A program made the translations under genes and the position numbers. Of a DNA stretch of 64,000 nucleotides, positions 18,311-28,486 are shown in pieces. Source of the stretch: an uncultured Porphyromonadaceae bacterium (GTDB lineage: Bacteria > Bacteroidota > Bacteroidia > Bacteroidales > Muribaculaceae); the NCBI GenBank assembly GCA_948467675.1, contig CAOKFI010000004.1, positions 1-64,000 on the forward strand. Reading direction: 5' to 3'. The notes beneath the pieces were generated by a model. It did no database searches and had not been told where the DNA came from. It saw only the letters and a program-made list of their open reading frames with translations. Within the stretch, counting starts at the first letter, position 1. The number at the start of each line of letters is the position of its first letter.

Positions 18311-18964
18311 CTACCGTCTCACTATAGGAATGATATCAGACGGCTGACTGACGATATTCTCGGCATGGTATTCGCGTAGTTCCCTGACCGGACGGAATCC
18401 CCAGTCAACACCGACAGATTCCACACATGCGCGGCGTGCAGTCTCCATATCCACACCTGAATCACCTACATACAAGACTTCGGCTTTCGACGTCGGGACC
18501 TTGCCGAGTATCCCGAACACGATCGACGGATCCGGCTTTACAGGCACATCGTCTTTCTGTCCCTCTATGGCCGCCCAGTCCACATCAGGAAAATAATGGC
18601 GCACCAGTTTTTCTACAGCCGACTGATATTTGTTCGATGCCACAGCCACATTCACATCCATGGCCCGCAGATCGTCGAGCAGTTCATGTATGCCTGGATA
18701 CGGCTCGGTGTAGTCTGTGTTATGTTCGTCGTAATATTCTGTAAACCGTTCGCGAAGACGCGACACATTCTCCGCCGACCGGGCGTAATCCGGCAATACG
18801 CGTTCGAGCAGACGGCTTACACCGTTGCCAACAAAAAAAGGATAGCTCGACAACGCATGCTCCGGATAGCCGAAGCTACGCAAAGCATAATTGGCGGCCT
18901 CTCCAAGATCCTTTATAGTATTGAGAAGCGTTCCGTCAAGATCGAATATCACAAGTCGTTTCAT
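18311..18964 (-). CDS. HAD-superfamily hydrolase, phosphoglycolate phosphatase-like
   Basis: A 217-residue cytoplasmic phosphatase of HAD subfamily I with an alpha-helical cap. Motif I is IFDLDGTLLNT (D8 nucleophile, D10 acid), motif II is VAVASNK, the motif III Lys lies in DDVPVKPDPS, and motif IV is YVGDSGVDMETA. The layout and cap length match the Gph/YrfG-like group, which acts on phosphoglycolate or small sugar phosphates; the substrate cannot be read from sequence. The ATG at 18964 is chosen as the start of the conserved MKRLVIFDLDGT. It follows the TamA-like gene with a 40-nt gap. Confidence 0.88.
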   Translation of the reverse strand: MKRLVIFDLDGTLLNTIKDLGEAANYALRSFGYPEHALSSYPFFVGNGVSRLLERVLPDYARSAENVSRLRERFTEYYDEHNTDYTEPYPGIHELLDDLRAMDVNVAVASNKYQSAVEKLVRHYFPDVDWAAIEGQKDDVPVKPDPSIVFGILGKVPTSKAEVLYVGDSGVDMETARRACVESVGVDWGFRPVRELREYHAENIVSQPSDIIPIVRR

Positions 18965-19004
18965 ACATAGAGGTTTTTGTCTGTATAACAAATTCAAGCC
19001 GCCG

Positions 19005-21365
19005 TCAGAACGGATAGCCAACCGAGAAATGGAAAGCCGAATCGCGTTTCCAGCGAGGATGTATCAGAGGCCATGCCTCCTGGTTAAGCGCCGGGTTGTA
19101 TGCCTTCATGCCGAGATCGAAGCGAAGCAGAAAATACGTGAAATCCAGACGCAGACCAAGGCCGTAGGCCCAGGCCAGTTCCTTGTAGAAGCTGTTGAAC
19201 CGGAACATGCCGCCCGGCTGCGTCTCATAGTTATGTATGGTCCATACATTGCCGGCATCGACAAAGGCAGCACCTTCAAGAACCCAGAAGAGTTTGGTAC
19301 GGTACTCGATATTCATGTCCAGACGGATATCGCCGCACTGGTTTATGAAGTCGGTCACCGAATTGCGCGAATCGTAACGTCCGGGGCCGAGAGTACGAAC
19401 GCCCCATCCGCGCACTCCGTTAGCGCCTCCGGCATAGAAACGTTTCTCGAACGGGAGCATACGGGAGTTGCCATACGGCACCCCGACACCGAAGCCCACA
19501 TGAAATGCCAGCGAAGAACGGCTGTCGAAATTGCGGGCAAGCATATAGTCGACCTCCCCTTTCACATATTGGGCGTACTGTATGCCGAATATCTTGTAGG
19601 CTCCGCCGCTGCGGTGCTGTCCTACAGCCGACGATATGCCGTACAACAGATTGCCGGCCGATTCCACGGCTGTACGTATCGTATATATCTTGGGCTGCAA
19701 CGTCGTATTGCGGATCACCCCCGTGGCAGGAATACGCTTGTTGGTATTGTAATACGTAAATCCCATGCGCATTATGAAGTGATCCTCATAACTGTACCGC
19801 AGCAATGGATTGGTCGGCGCTATCTGATTGAGAAAATCGACAGTGCGCTGCGGCAGATATACGTAATTGATGTCGACCAGATCGAATGTGCGCCGCACGC
19901 TGTTCTGGCGGTCGCCCCACTTGTACTTCCAGCCGGCACCGGCAATGATTCGTGTGTATTCAGGCCGCTCCTGATAGTTGAAACTGACCGCGAATTCCGA
20001 CGTGGCGCGCACTTTGCGCTTGAAATTGCGCGACAGCAGAGGCGCCTTGAATTTCGGTAACGTGATACCTACCTCTCCTGCATATTCAGTATAACGGTCA
20101 TTGATAAGTCCGTCGAGATTTCCCGACAGGCTCTCGTAGCTTGTACGGAGCTTCGCCGTCAGCAGTTCCGACCCCTTGGCAAGATTACGGTGCTGATAGG
20201 TAAGTCCGACCCCAAAGCCGAGATCGCCTTCGGAATTCGTGCCTTCGAGCTCGAATGTCACACCCTGTTTCTTGCCGCGCGTAAGCAGCACATACGCGTC
20301 CATCCATGTACAGCCGTCGAAATCGCCTGCCGGACGCAGTGAGATATTGACCGACTTGAGAATCCCGAGACGCCCTAGCGCCTCGTATGTCCGGTCGAAC
20401 TGAGCCGTGCGGTATATATCGCCACGCTCTATAAAGCAGTTCTCGTACAGCACCTGAGGCTTAAGATAATGGTCAGCGCCATACAGTATTGTTATGTCCT
20501 GATAACGCACAGTGTCCGACGCATGGAAATTAAAATTCTCCATACCTTCTCCGGGGCGGTAGTCGGTCACAAAATATATATCGCGTATTCTGTATATCCG
20601 GTGCATGTTCTCTTTCATGTTATCGCGCCACTCAGCTCCGCGACGCGGCGGACGTACCTGCATGGTGAGCGTCACATCGTTGGACATTGCCGATGTATCG
20701 GCTATAAACGTGATATACTCCTTGTTGAACGCATAGTACCCGTTTCCCCGCAAGCGGTCTGTGATCAGCACACGTTCCTCATCGAGCCTGTTACGGTCGA
20801 ACAGATCGCCTGGGCGCACGGTGAACAGAGTGGAATCACGCATGATCAAGCGTGCAACGGCAGTATCGGCTATCTCATATCCGATAGCCGATATGTAGTG
20901 CGGTTCGTTGGCGGTCACCGTATATCGGACATCGATCTTCTTTTTGGCATCACGTCTCACGGTATCGACATCTACGCTGACATCCATAAATCCGCGGTTG
21001 ACCATAGCTTGACGCAACTGGTGAGCCGAGGCCGCGGTCAGTTCATCGTCATATATAACCGGCGGCCGGCCCAGACGCCGCAGCCACCGGTTATACCATT
21101 TTGTCGAGTCGCGTCCCGACAGGCTGTAGGTCATGAGCTGCAACTTCATCGAACCGAGCACACGGTGGTTCGGGACCTGACGCAGATAGTTGACCAGATC
21201 GGAAGATCCCACATCGCATTTACCTGTCGAGTCATTGACCTGTATCGACACATGATCGAGCAGAAACTTGCCGTCAGGCACGTGCTTGGTAGTGGAACAT
21301 CCCACTCCGGCGAGAAGGAAGATCACGGTACATGCCAATACAGCCAGCTTTGCCAAACGCGTCAT
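19005..21365 (-). CDS. TamA/BamA-family outer-membrane protein, lipoprotein-like N-terminus
   Basis: A 786-residue Omp85-superfamily protein. The signal sequence ends LLAGVGC, with Cys23 a likely lipidation site, followed by STTKHVPDGKFLLD, a pattern seen in Bacteroidetes TamA-like proteins. POTRA-type repeats occupy about residues 35-380. The C-terminal barrel (about 400-786) includes the surface motif GANGVRGWGVRTLGPG, which matches the VRGF-type loop of Omp85 proteins, and it ends in FHFSVGYPF with terminal Phe. It probably takes part in inserting or assembling outer-membrane proteins. It lies 26 nt downstream of the ATPase gene on the same strand. Confidence 0.88.
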   Translation of the reverse strand: MTRLAKLAVLACTVIFLLAGVGCSTTKHVPDGKFLLDHVSIQVNDSTGKCDVGSSDLVNYLRQVPNHRVLGSMKLQLMTYSLSGRDSTKWYNRWLRRLGRPPVIYDDELTAASAHQLRQAMVNRGFMDVSVDVDTVRRDAKKKIDVRYTVTANEPHYISAIGYEIADTAVARLIMRDSTLFTVRPGDLFDRNRLDEERVLITDRLRGNGYYAFNKEYITFIADTSAMSNDVTLTMQVRPPRRGAEWRDNMKENMHRIYRIRDIYFVTDYRPGEGMENFNFHASDTVRYQDITILYGADHYLKPQVLYENCFIERGDIYRTAQFDRTYEALGRLGILKSVNISLRPAGDFDGCTWMDAYVLLTRGKKQGVTFELEGTNSEGDLGFGVGLTYQHRNLAKGSELLTAKLRTSYESLSGNLDGLINDRYTEYAGEVGITLPKFKAPLLSRNFKRKVRATSEFAVSFNYQERPEYTRIIAGAGWKYKWGDRQNSVRRTFDLVDINYVYLPQRTVDFLNQIAPTNPLLRYSYEDHFIMRMGFTYYNTNKRIPATGVIRNTTLQPKIYTIRTAVESAGNLLYGISSAVGQHRSGGAYKIFGIQYAQYVKGEVDYMLARNFDSRSSLAFHVGFGVGVPYGNSRMLPFEKRFYAGGANGVRGWGVRTLGPGRYDSRNSVTDFINQCGDIRLDMNIEYRTKLFWVLEGAAFVDAGNVWTIHNYETQPGGMFRFNSFYKELAWAYGLGLRLDFTYFLLRFDLGMKAYNPALNQEAWPLIHPRWKRDSAFHFSVGYPF

Positions 21366-21391
21366 TATGAAATATCGTATACTTTAATGCC

Positions 21392-22714
21392 TCAACAGGT
21401 ATGGTCAGAACATTCGCCATAAAGATTTATACGGTCTATGGCAATATTGAAGGAATCGAAAATCTCCTCTATGCTGTTTCCCTGGTTATGAAAAACATAC
21501 CGGTCTTCGGAATTTTCATCTTTTTTAGACAGATAAAAGTATGTTCTGTCCTGCACTTCTTCCCGCCGTGCTATGGACTCAATGGCACTTACCATATCGG
21601 GATTGTGCGACGAGATCAATATCTTAGCGCCAATCTTCTTATGCAACAGTACCAACATACGTGCGTAATCCACTATCCATTGCGGGTGCAGGTGGCATTC
21701 AGGCTCATCTATGATAAGCATAGTGCCGTCATCGATCCAACCATTTTTAATCAGCTGGAGTATGTAGGAGAACGATATGATTCCTGTAGCCGCTCCACGC
21801 AGATTGAAACTGCTTCCGTCCTTGCGCGCAAACGTATATGTCTGGCGGGAGCCGACAAATGAGCGTTTCGTTTTGTCCACGCTTACATCCCCCCCTATCA
21901 GATCCTGTATAAGCCTGGCTATGGCTCCAGCCGCAGGCGCGATCCCGGATTTAGGGGTATTCAGCATTTCCGACAGCTCACCGTTGCCAAACAGGCTGAT
22001 AGCCTGTCCTATTTTCTGAGTGTCGATGTAGATGACATTGCGCAGATTCAACGGGATCTTGAACATACCCTCTGTGATCATTTCCACGCCATCCTCCATG
22101 AATCCGAGATTGATCGAATCGTCTTCTATATCATTGTCTGCTATCGAAAATATCTTATCGCCAAATTCTGTGAAGCTACGCGCCGATTTCTTCTCGGACA
22201 CACTTTCCACAATATTCCGGTACGCCTTTGACAGATAGTCCATAGCATTGCTGATATATTCGTCGACATTTCCGACTGTGGATATATCTACATGGAAGTA
22301 ATCTTTATATCTTTTGAGTTCATCCAGGCTGTCTACCTTGTCAAAATTATTGTCAAGGACTTTATTTACCGCAACCATGGCTCTTTCATAGAAGCCGGCA
22401 GTCTCAGCCATGGATGTTATGCCAGAGGTTTTAGCCTCATCATAAATATCGTTCATGATCCTGGATTCGCCGGTCTCATCAATCGAGGTGACCGCCCTAC
22501 GCATTCCAGACAGAAACGACATAAATGAATTCACACCCTCTCGCTCAACCATCGAGTCGTAATCATTAAGCACCTTCACTACATGGTGAAGCCATCTGGC
22601 GACAGTCGATTTTCCCGAGCCGTTAAGTCCGGCAAGCACCGTAATGCCGTCAATCTTGATCTCAGCCTTCTTTACCGCATGATAATCATTCAGCTCAAAG
22701 ATATAGGAACTCAT
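21392..22714 (-). CDS. AAA/ABC-type ATPase (RecF/OLD/PtuA-like, no TOPRIM domain)
   Basis: A 440-residue ATPase. Walker A is GLNGSGKST (29-37), Walker B LIIDEPECHLHPQW (D336, E337), and the H-loop ISSHNPDMV (H370). The insertion between them is helical and charged, as in SMC/RecF-like and OLD-like ATPases. The protein ends about 70 residues after the H-loop, so the C-terminal TOPRIM nuclease of OLD proteins is absent. Such ATPases usually work with a separate effector in anti-phage systems. The upstream neighbour on the same strand is an uncharacterised protein with a nuclease-like signature. The ATG at 22714 is fixed by the promoter at 22743-22773. Base composition looks richer in A/T than in the surrounding housekeeping genes. 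Confidence 0.85.
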   Translation of the reverse strand: MSSYIFELNDYHAVKKAEIKIDGITVLAGLNGSGKSTVARWLHHVVKVLNDYDSMVEREGVNSFMSFLSGMRRAVTSIDETGESRIMNDIYDEAKTSGITSMAETAGFYERAMVAVNKVLDNNFDKVDSLDELKRYKDYFHVDISTVGNVDEYISNAMDYLSKAYRNIVESVSEKKSARSFTEFGDKIFSIADNDIEDDSINLGFMEDGVEMITEGMFKIPLNLRNVIYIDTQKIGQAISLFGNGELSEMLNTPKSGIAPAAGAIARLIQDLIGGDVSVDKTKRSFVGSRQTYTFARKDGSSFNLRGAATGIISFSYILQLIKNGWIDDGTMLIIDEPECHLHPQWIVDYARMLVLLHKKIGAKILISSHNPDMVSAIESIARREEVQDRTYFYLSKKDENSEDRYVFHNQGNSIEEIFDSFNIAIDRINLYGECSDHTC

Positions 22715-22742
22715 CTGATTCGTAAAAAAAGTAAAACTCGTA

Positions 22743-22773
22743 CAAATGTAGACATTAATCCCGTATAGTGCAA
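22743..22773 (-). promoter_or_regulatory. Near-consensus Bacteroidetes promoter of the ATPase gene
   Basis: On the minus strand TTG (22771-22773) is followed after 20 nt by TACATTTG (22743-22750). Transcription should start about 7 nt further, leaving a leader of about 20 nt before the ATG at 22714. The ATPase therefore has its own promoter, although its partner lies just upstream; the -33 element abuts the partner's stop codon. Confidence 0.75.
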
Positions 22774-22779
22774 GCGCCA

Positions 22780-23562
22780 CTACAATTCATCCAGAATCAG
22801 CTGTATATATTCGCGATCCTCACCGGGCTCCATATTGTCAACAACAGCAGCAGCCGCGCTTTTCACAGTATGAGAGATATGACAGGCCTCCGGCATGTTG
22901 CCAGCATGACGGTATGCGATCCCCTTCTGTTTCCACTTCTCGATCACTTCAGCCAGCGACACCGCATCGACAGCCGCACCAGCGATCTCGGCAGCCATGG
23001 TCTGTCCGTCATTTATGGGCTTATACGGGTATTGGCTCTCAAATCCTACATATCCGTTAAATTCAACAGGAGTCATTATACGGATTGTTTTCAGCACCTT
23101 CCCGTTGCTTCCACGGCTCCATCCGAACACATCACGCTGAGCTTTGCCCTTTACTTGGCCGGTAAACAGGAAAATATGGGATCCATGTATGTTCCTGTCG
23201 GCAAGCAGATCTCTGGTATGCCTCACTTTCCCTATGTAGTGAGAAGCGCCCAGAGTATGATTCACACAGTTGAGTTTCAATTCGACAAGCAGTAGCATCC
23301 TGCCTGCAAAAACGCGTTGCGTGACATTATATCTGCCTATCCCTACCGAACAGTCCATGGTCTTTTCGTTATCACCGGACCTCAGACTTTCTATGGCATC
23401 GAGATCGAGACACAGCATTGACAGCACATCGGAAGAAAAGCCGAACGATCTGTCGCCTGAATCCTTGGCGACAATCTCGGCAAATGTTTTCTTTGCCGGC
23501 ATATCGTCCATATCCGCCACCACACTATGGCAATACACACGCTCCATCCTATCTTCCATCAT
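22780..23562 (-). CDS. Protein of unknown function with a D...ExK signature; possible PD-(D/E)XK nuclease
   Basis: A 260-residue protein with no signal peptide or membrane helix that I cannot place in a named family. Around residues 66-100 it has a hydrophobic strand-turn-strand carrying D70 (KTMDCSVG) and E94-L-K96 (LLLVELKLN), spaced as in the PD-(D/E)XK nuclease core, with an upstream acid at E29. The strand bearing ELK is strongly hydrophobic, as expected for that fold. The C-terminal third is helical and ends in an acidic tail. The start at 23562 (or the next codon) is chosen because the promoter places transcription initiation near 23591; the longer open frame starts upstream of that. 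It precedes the AAA ATPase gene by 65 nt. Confidence 0.7.
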   Translation of the reverse strand: MMEDRMERVYCHSVVADMDDMPAKKTFAEIVAKDSGDRSFGFSSDVLSMLCLDLDAIESLRSGDNEKTMDCSVGIGRYNVTQRVFAGRMLLLVELKLNCVNHTLGASHYIGKVRHTRDLLADRNIHGSHIFLFTGQVKGKAQRDVFGWSRGSNGKVLKTIRIMTPVEFNGYVGFESQYPYKPINDGQTMAAEIAGAAVDAVSLAEVIEKWKQKGIAYRHAGNMPEACHISHTVKSAAAAVVDNMEPGEDREYIQLILDEL

Positions 23563-23597
23563 ACAGATAATTTTATATCCTACAGACTCATACCGTA

Positions 23598-23628
23598 CAA
23601 AAATACCGCCAAACTGCAATATTTACAA
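23598..23628 (-). promoter_or_regulatory. Near-consensus promoter of the putative nuclease gene
   Basis: On the minus strand TTG (23626-23628) is followed after 20 nt by TATTTTTG (23598-23605). It gives a leader of about 30 nt to the start at 23562 and rules out the longer reading frame beginning at 23619. Confidence 0.72.
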
Positions 23629-23712
23629 AACCATTGCACAAAAAACGCAGCAATACATCCCGATTTCCATGATGACAGTAGCGAAACAGCACCGTATATC
23701 GTGTTTTTTGTG

Positions 23713-23720
23713 TAATTTTG
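23713..23720 (+). promoter_or_regulatory. -7 box of ruvX
   Basis: TAATTTTG matches the TAnnTTTG consensus. It ends only 6 nt before the GTG at 23727, so the message is either leaderless or translated from the ATG at 23739. No good -33 TTG is visible. Confidence 0.6.
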
Positions 23721-23726
23721 CACCTT

Positions 23727-24155
23727 GTGGGACGACTTATGTGCATAGACTACGGGCGACGACGCTGCGGAATAGCCGCAACGGACACGTTGCGCATCGT
23801 GGCTACCGGCATCACGACCGTGGCCACTGCCGAACTTATCAAGTTCCTAAAGGATTACACATCCCGCGAGCCTGTCGATGCCATTGTCATCGGACGGCCT
23901 GTCACCCTTCAGGGCGAGCCCTCGGAGTCGATGCGTTACATAACCCCCGCCGTAGCAAGAATGCGCAAGGAGTTTCCCGGCATGAAATTCATATTCTGGG
24001 ACGAGCGGTTCACATCGGCCATAGCCCACCGCGCCATGATCGACGGCGGAATGAAAAAGCATGCCCGCCGCGACAAAGCGGTAGTAGACCGCATCGCAGC
24101 CACCATCATACTCAACGACTACCTGCAAAGCCGGGCAAACAATCCCGGAATATAG
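23727..24155 (+). CDS. ruvX: Putative pre-16S rRNA nuclease YqgF / Holliday junction resolvase-like RuvX
   Basis: A 142-residue RNase H-fold protein of the YqgF family. Visible are the first strand MCIDYGRRRCGIAATD with its catalytic Asp, the middle VDAIVIGRPVTLQGEPSE, and WDERFTSAIAHRAM with the second acid. The final DKAVVDRIAATIILNDYL holds the third acidic residue. The family trims the 5' end of 16S rRNA in E. coli. The start is ambiguous: GTG at 23727 gives MGRLMCIDYG, whereas ATG at 23739 gives MCIDYG. It is followed by def, ettA and mutL with short gaps, probably one transcription unit. Confidence 0.9.
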   Translation: MGRLMCIDYGRRRCGIAATDTLRIVATGITTVATAELIKFLKDYTSREPVDAIVIGRPVTLQGEPSESMRYITPAVARMRKEFPGMKFIFWDERFTSAIAHRAMIDGGMKKHARRDKAVVDRIAATIILNDYLQSRANNPGI

Positions 24156-24184
24156 ACACGACAATAAAAAAACACTGACACTAT

Positions 24185-24751
24185 ATGAAACTTCCCGTAT
24201 ATCTGTATGGCCATCCGGTACTCCGCGAAGAGTCTGCCGATGTGATGCCCAACTATCCGGAACTAAAGAAACTCATCAACGACATGTTCGAGACCATGTA
24301 TGCCGCGGAAGGCGTAGGCCTCGCAGCACCACAGATCGGACGCAACGACCGCATAGTCGTGATCGACGCCGATCCGCTGAAAGACACCCACCCCGAATGC
24401 GAGGGAAGGAAACTGGTACTCATCAATCCTGAAATAGAGATTCTCGACGGCGAGAATGTCGTGCGTGGAGAAGGATGCCTGAGCCTCCCCGGACTAAGCG
24501 AGAATGTAGCTCGCGTAGAGCATATACGTCTCCGCTATCAGGACGAAAACATGGAACAACACGAAGAGGAGATTTCCGGATTTCTGGCACGCATCGTCCA
24601 ACACGAATGCGACCATCTCGAAGGCATGCTCTATATCGACCATATCTCACCGATACGCAAACAATTGCTACGCAACAAGCTGCGCAACATCATAGACGGG
24701 CGCATACAGTGCGACTATCCCGTACGCACTGCTCCCCGCAAAAAGAAATAA
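24185..24751 (+). CDS. def: Peptide deformylase
   Basis: A 188-residue metalloenzyme removing the N-formyl group from new proteins. All three family motifs are present: motif 1 GVGLAAPQIG, motif 2 EGCLSLPG with the metal-binding Cys, and motif 3 QHECDHLEG with the two His ligands and catalytic Glu. The ATG start directly precedes the conserved KLPVYLYGHPVLRE. It lies 29 nt after ruvX and 39 nt before ettA. Confidence 0.96.
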   Translation: MKLPVYLYGHPVLREESADVMPNYPELKKLINDMFETMYAAEGVGLAAPQIGRNDRIVVIDADPLKDTHPECEGRKLVLINPEIEILDGENVVRGEGCLSLPGLSENVARVEHIRLRYQDENMEQHEEEISGFLARIVQHECDHLEGMLYIDHISPIRKQLLRNKLRNIIDGRIQCDYPVRTAPRKKK

Positions 24752-24790
24752 ATTCAATTTTTTCATCATACCGACATCAACCGACCCATT

Positions 24791-26476
<1,686 letters not shown>

Positions 26477-26488
26477 TAACGCACGCCT

Positions 26489-28333
26489 ATGAGCGATGTC
26501 ATAAAACTGCTACCTGACTCGGTCGCAAACCAGATTGCAGCCGGAGAAGTCATACAGCGGCCGGCATCAGTGATCAAAGAGCTGGTGGAGAATGCCGTCG
26601 ATGCAGGCGCGACCTCCATCAAAATCATAATCAAGGATGCCGGACGCACGCTCATACAGGTTGTCGACAACGGCTGCGGCATGACCGCTACCGATGCCCG
26701 CCTGTCGTTCGAGCGGCATTCCACATCAAAGATCACACAGGCTTCCGATCTGTTCACGCTTCATACGATGGGATTCCGCGGCGAGGCACTCGCGTCTATC
26801 GCAGCCATAGCACAGATCGACATGCGCACAATGCGTCACGGCGACAGCCTCGGCACGCGCATCGTCATAAGCGGATCGCAGGTCGAGAGCCAGACTCCAG
26901 AAGCATGCGCCCCGGGAACCAACATGATGGTCAAGAACCTGTTTTTCAACGTTCCGGCAAGACGCAAGTTTCTCAAAAAGGATGCTGTTGAGTTCAGCAA
27001 TATCCTCCACGAGTTCCAACGTCTGGCGTTAGTCAACACCAACGTGGAATTCTCACTGATACACAACGATATCCCCCAGGCACAGTTACTGCGCGGATCT
27101 CTCAAGCAGCGCATATCGGAACTGTTCGGCAAAGCCGTGGAGCGAAGGCTCATCCCTGTCGAGACCGACACTTCCATAGTACGTCTGGCAGGCTTCGTCG
27201 GCCTACCGGAACACGCCCGCAAACGCGGAGCACTGCAATACATGTTCGTCAACGGCCGAAACATGCGTCATCCCTATTTCCACAAAGCGGTGATGCAATG
27301 CTATGACCAGCTGATACCTGCCGACGAACAGCCCGACTATTTCCTCAGTTTCACGGTCGATCCAGAGACCATCGACGTCAACATTCACCCGACCAAAAAC
27401 GAGATAAAGTTCGAAAACGAACAACCGATATGGCAGATCCTGTCGGCAGCCATCAAGGAATCACTCGGCAGATTCAACGCAGTCCCGGCCATAAACTTCG
27501 ATGTCGACGACATGCCCGAGATTCCGGCATTCCAGCCCGACACAGATGCCCGTCACGAGATAGAGATCGACCGGTCATACAATCCGTTCCGTCCGTCGAC
27601 GGCCAACAGGGACTGGGAACAGCTGTACAACAATTTCCAACGCGAACGCAACGACGCATTAGAGATGCAAAGCAGCCTAAACACAGCTCCCGAAGACACT
27701 GATTCCGGCCTCGACCTGCTTCCTTCGGCCGACATGCCGGAAGCGACGCTCGATCTTGACACCTTGCAAAGCTCAGCCGCAACACTTCAGGTAAAAGGCA
27801 GGTACATAGCATCGCCGTCAAAAGCCGGACTGCTGCTCGTAGACCAGCACCGCGCCCATCTGAAAATCCTTTACGAACGCTATCTCGACATGTACCGCCA
27901 GGGAACTTTGACCGCACAGCGCGTGATATTCCCAGAAATACTCCGCCTGTCGCCGGCACAGCATTCCATTATGGAAAGTATCACAGGCGAACTGTCTCGC
28001 GTAGGCTTCGATCTGGCTTATCTCGGCGATACATCCTGGAGCATCAACGGAGTACCGTCGGTGATCGACAGTCTGAACCCTACGGAAACCATAGAGCGCA
28101 TGATCGACAATGTAACCGAAACAGGAGCTGACATAACCGCCGAGCTTCACGAACGCCTCGCCTTGTCAATGGCCCGGTCTGCAGCTGTCAAATCAGGCCA
28201 GCCTCTTAGCCCGGGAGAGATGGATCAGATACTGAGCGACCTCACACGGCTGCCAGATCCCACTCTTACCCCCGACGGTCTGACCGTGATGAAAGTGATC
28301 GGCCTCGACGAGATCGGCCGCATGTTCGGTTAA
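26489..28333 (+). CDS. mutL: DNA mismatch repair protein MutL
   Basis: A 614-residue mismatch repair ATPase. The GHKL domain shows IAAGEVIQRPASVIKELVENAVDAGA, DNGCGM and TMGFRGEALASIAAI, and the second lobe shows QYMFVNGRNM and DVNIHPTKNEIKF. The C-terminal dimerisation domain begins near residue 440. Where endonuclease-type MutL has DQHAx2Ex4E, this protein has DQHRAHLKILYE (452-463): the Ala is Arg and the first Glu is Leu, so metal-dependent nicking activity is doubtful. It closes the ruvX - def - ettA - mutL run. Confidence 0.95.
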   Translation: MSDVIKLLPDSVANQIAAGEVIQRPASVIKELVENAVDAGATSIKIIIKDAGRTLIQVVDNGCGMTATDARLSFERHSTSKITQASDLFTLHTMGFRGEALASIAAIAQIDMRTMRHGDSLGTRIVISGSQVESQTPEACAPGTNMMVKNLFFNVPARRKFLKKDAVEFSNILHEFQRLALVNTNVEFSLIHNDIPQAQLLRGSLKQRISELFGKAVERRLIPVETDTSIVRLAGFVGLPEHARKRGALQYMFVNGRNMRHPYFHKAVMQCYDQLIPADEQPDYFLSFTVDPETIDVNIHPTKNEIKFENEQPIWQILSAAIKESLGRFNAVPAINFDVDDMPEIPAFQPDTDARHEIEIDRSYNPFRPSTANRDWEQLYNNFQRERNDALEMQSSLNTAPEDTDSGLDLLPSADMPEATLDLDTLQSSAATLQVKGRYIASPSKAGLLLVDQHRAHLKILYERYLDMYRQGTLTAQRVIFPEILRLSPAQHSIMESITGELSRVGFDLAYLGDTSWSINGVPSVIDSLNPTETIERMIDNVTETGADITAELHERLALSMARSAAVKSGQPLSPGEMDQILSDLTRLPDPTLTPDGLTVMKVIGLDEIGRMFG

Positions 28334-28354
28334 CAAAACCTTCATTTATCTTAC

Positions 28355-28390
28355 TTTTTTCAATAAAAACTCATTTTTTTATTGAAAAAA
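28355..28390. terminator. A/T-rich hairpin after mutL
   Basis: TTTTTTCAATAAAAA pairs with TTTTTATTGAAAAAA around a short CTCA-containing loop. The stem is long but A/T-only. It fits a bidirectional terminator between mutL and gdhA. Confidence 0.6.
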
Positions 28391-28425
28391 GTTTGTTTTA
28401 TTTACCTCATCCATGATTTTTGTTA

Positions 28426-28433
28426 TATCTTTG
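28426..28433 (+). promoter_or_regulatory. -7 box of gdhA
   Basis: TATCTTTG matches TAnnTTTG, giving a leader of about 47 nt before the ATG at 28487. The nearest TTG is about 30 nt upstream, so the -33 element is not consensus. Confidence 0.6.
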
Positions 28434-28486
28434 CACCCACAAAGCATATACAATATATCATTTCTAAAACGGATTAAATTCTTCTT

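Noticed and set aside
18891..20060. 389-codon plus-strand frame opposite the TamA-like gene
   Set aside because: The minus-strand Omp85 protein is convincing over the same DNA and the plus-strand translation shows no domain or signal sequence.
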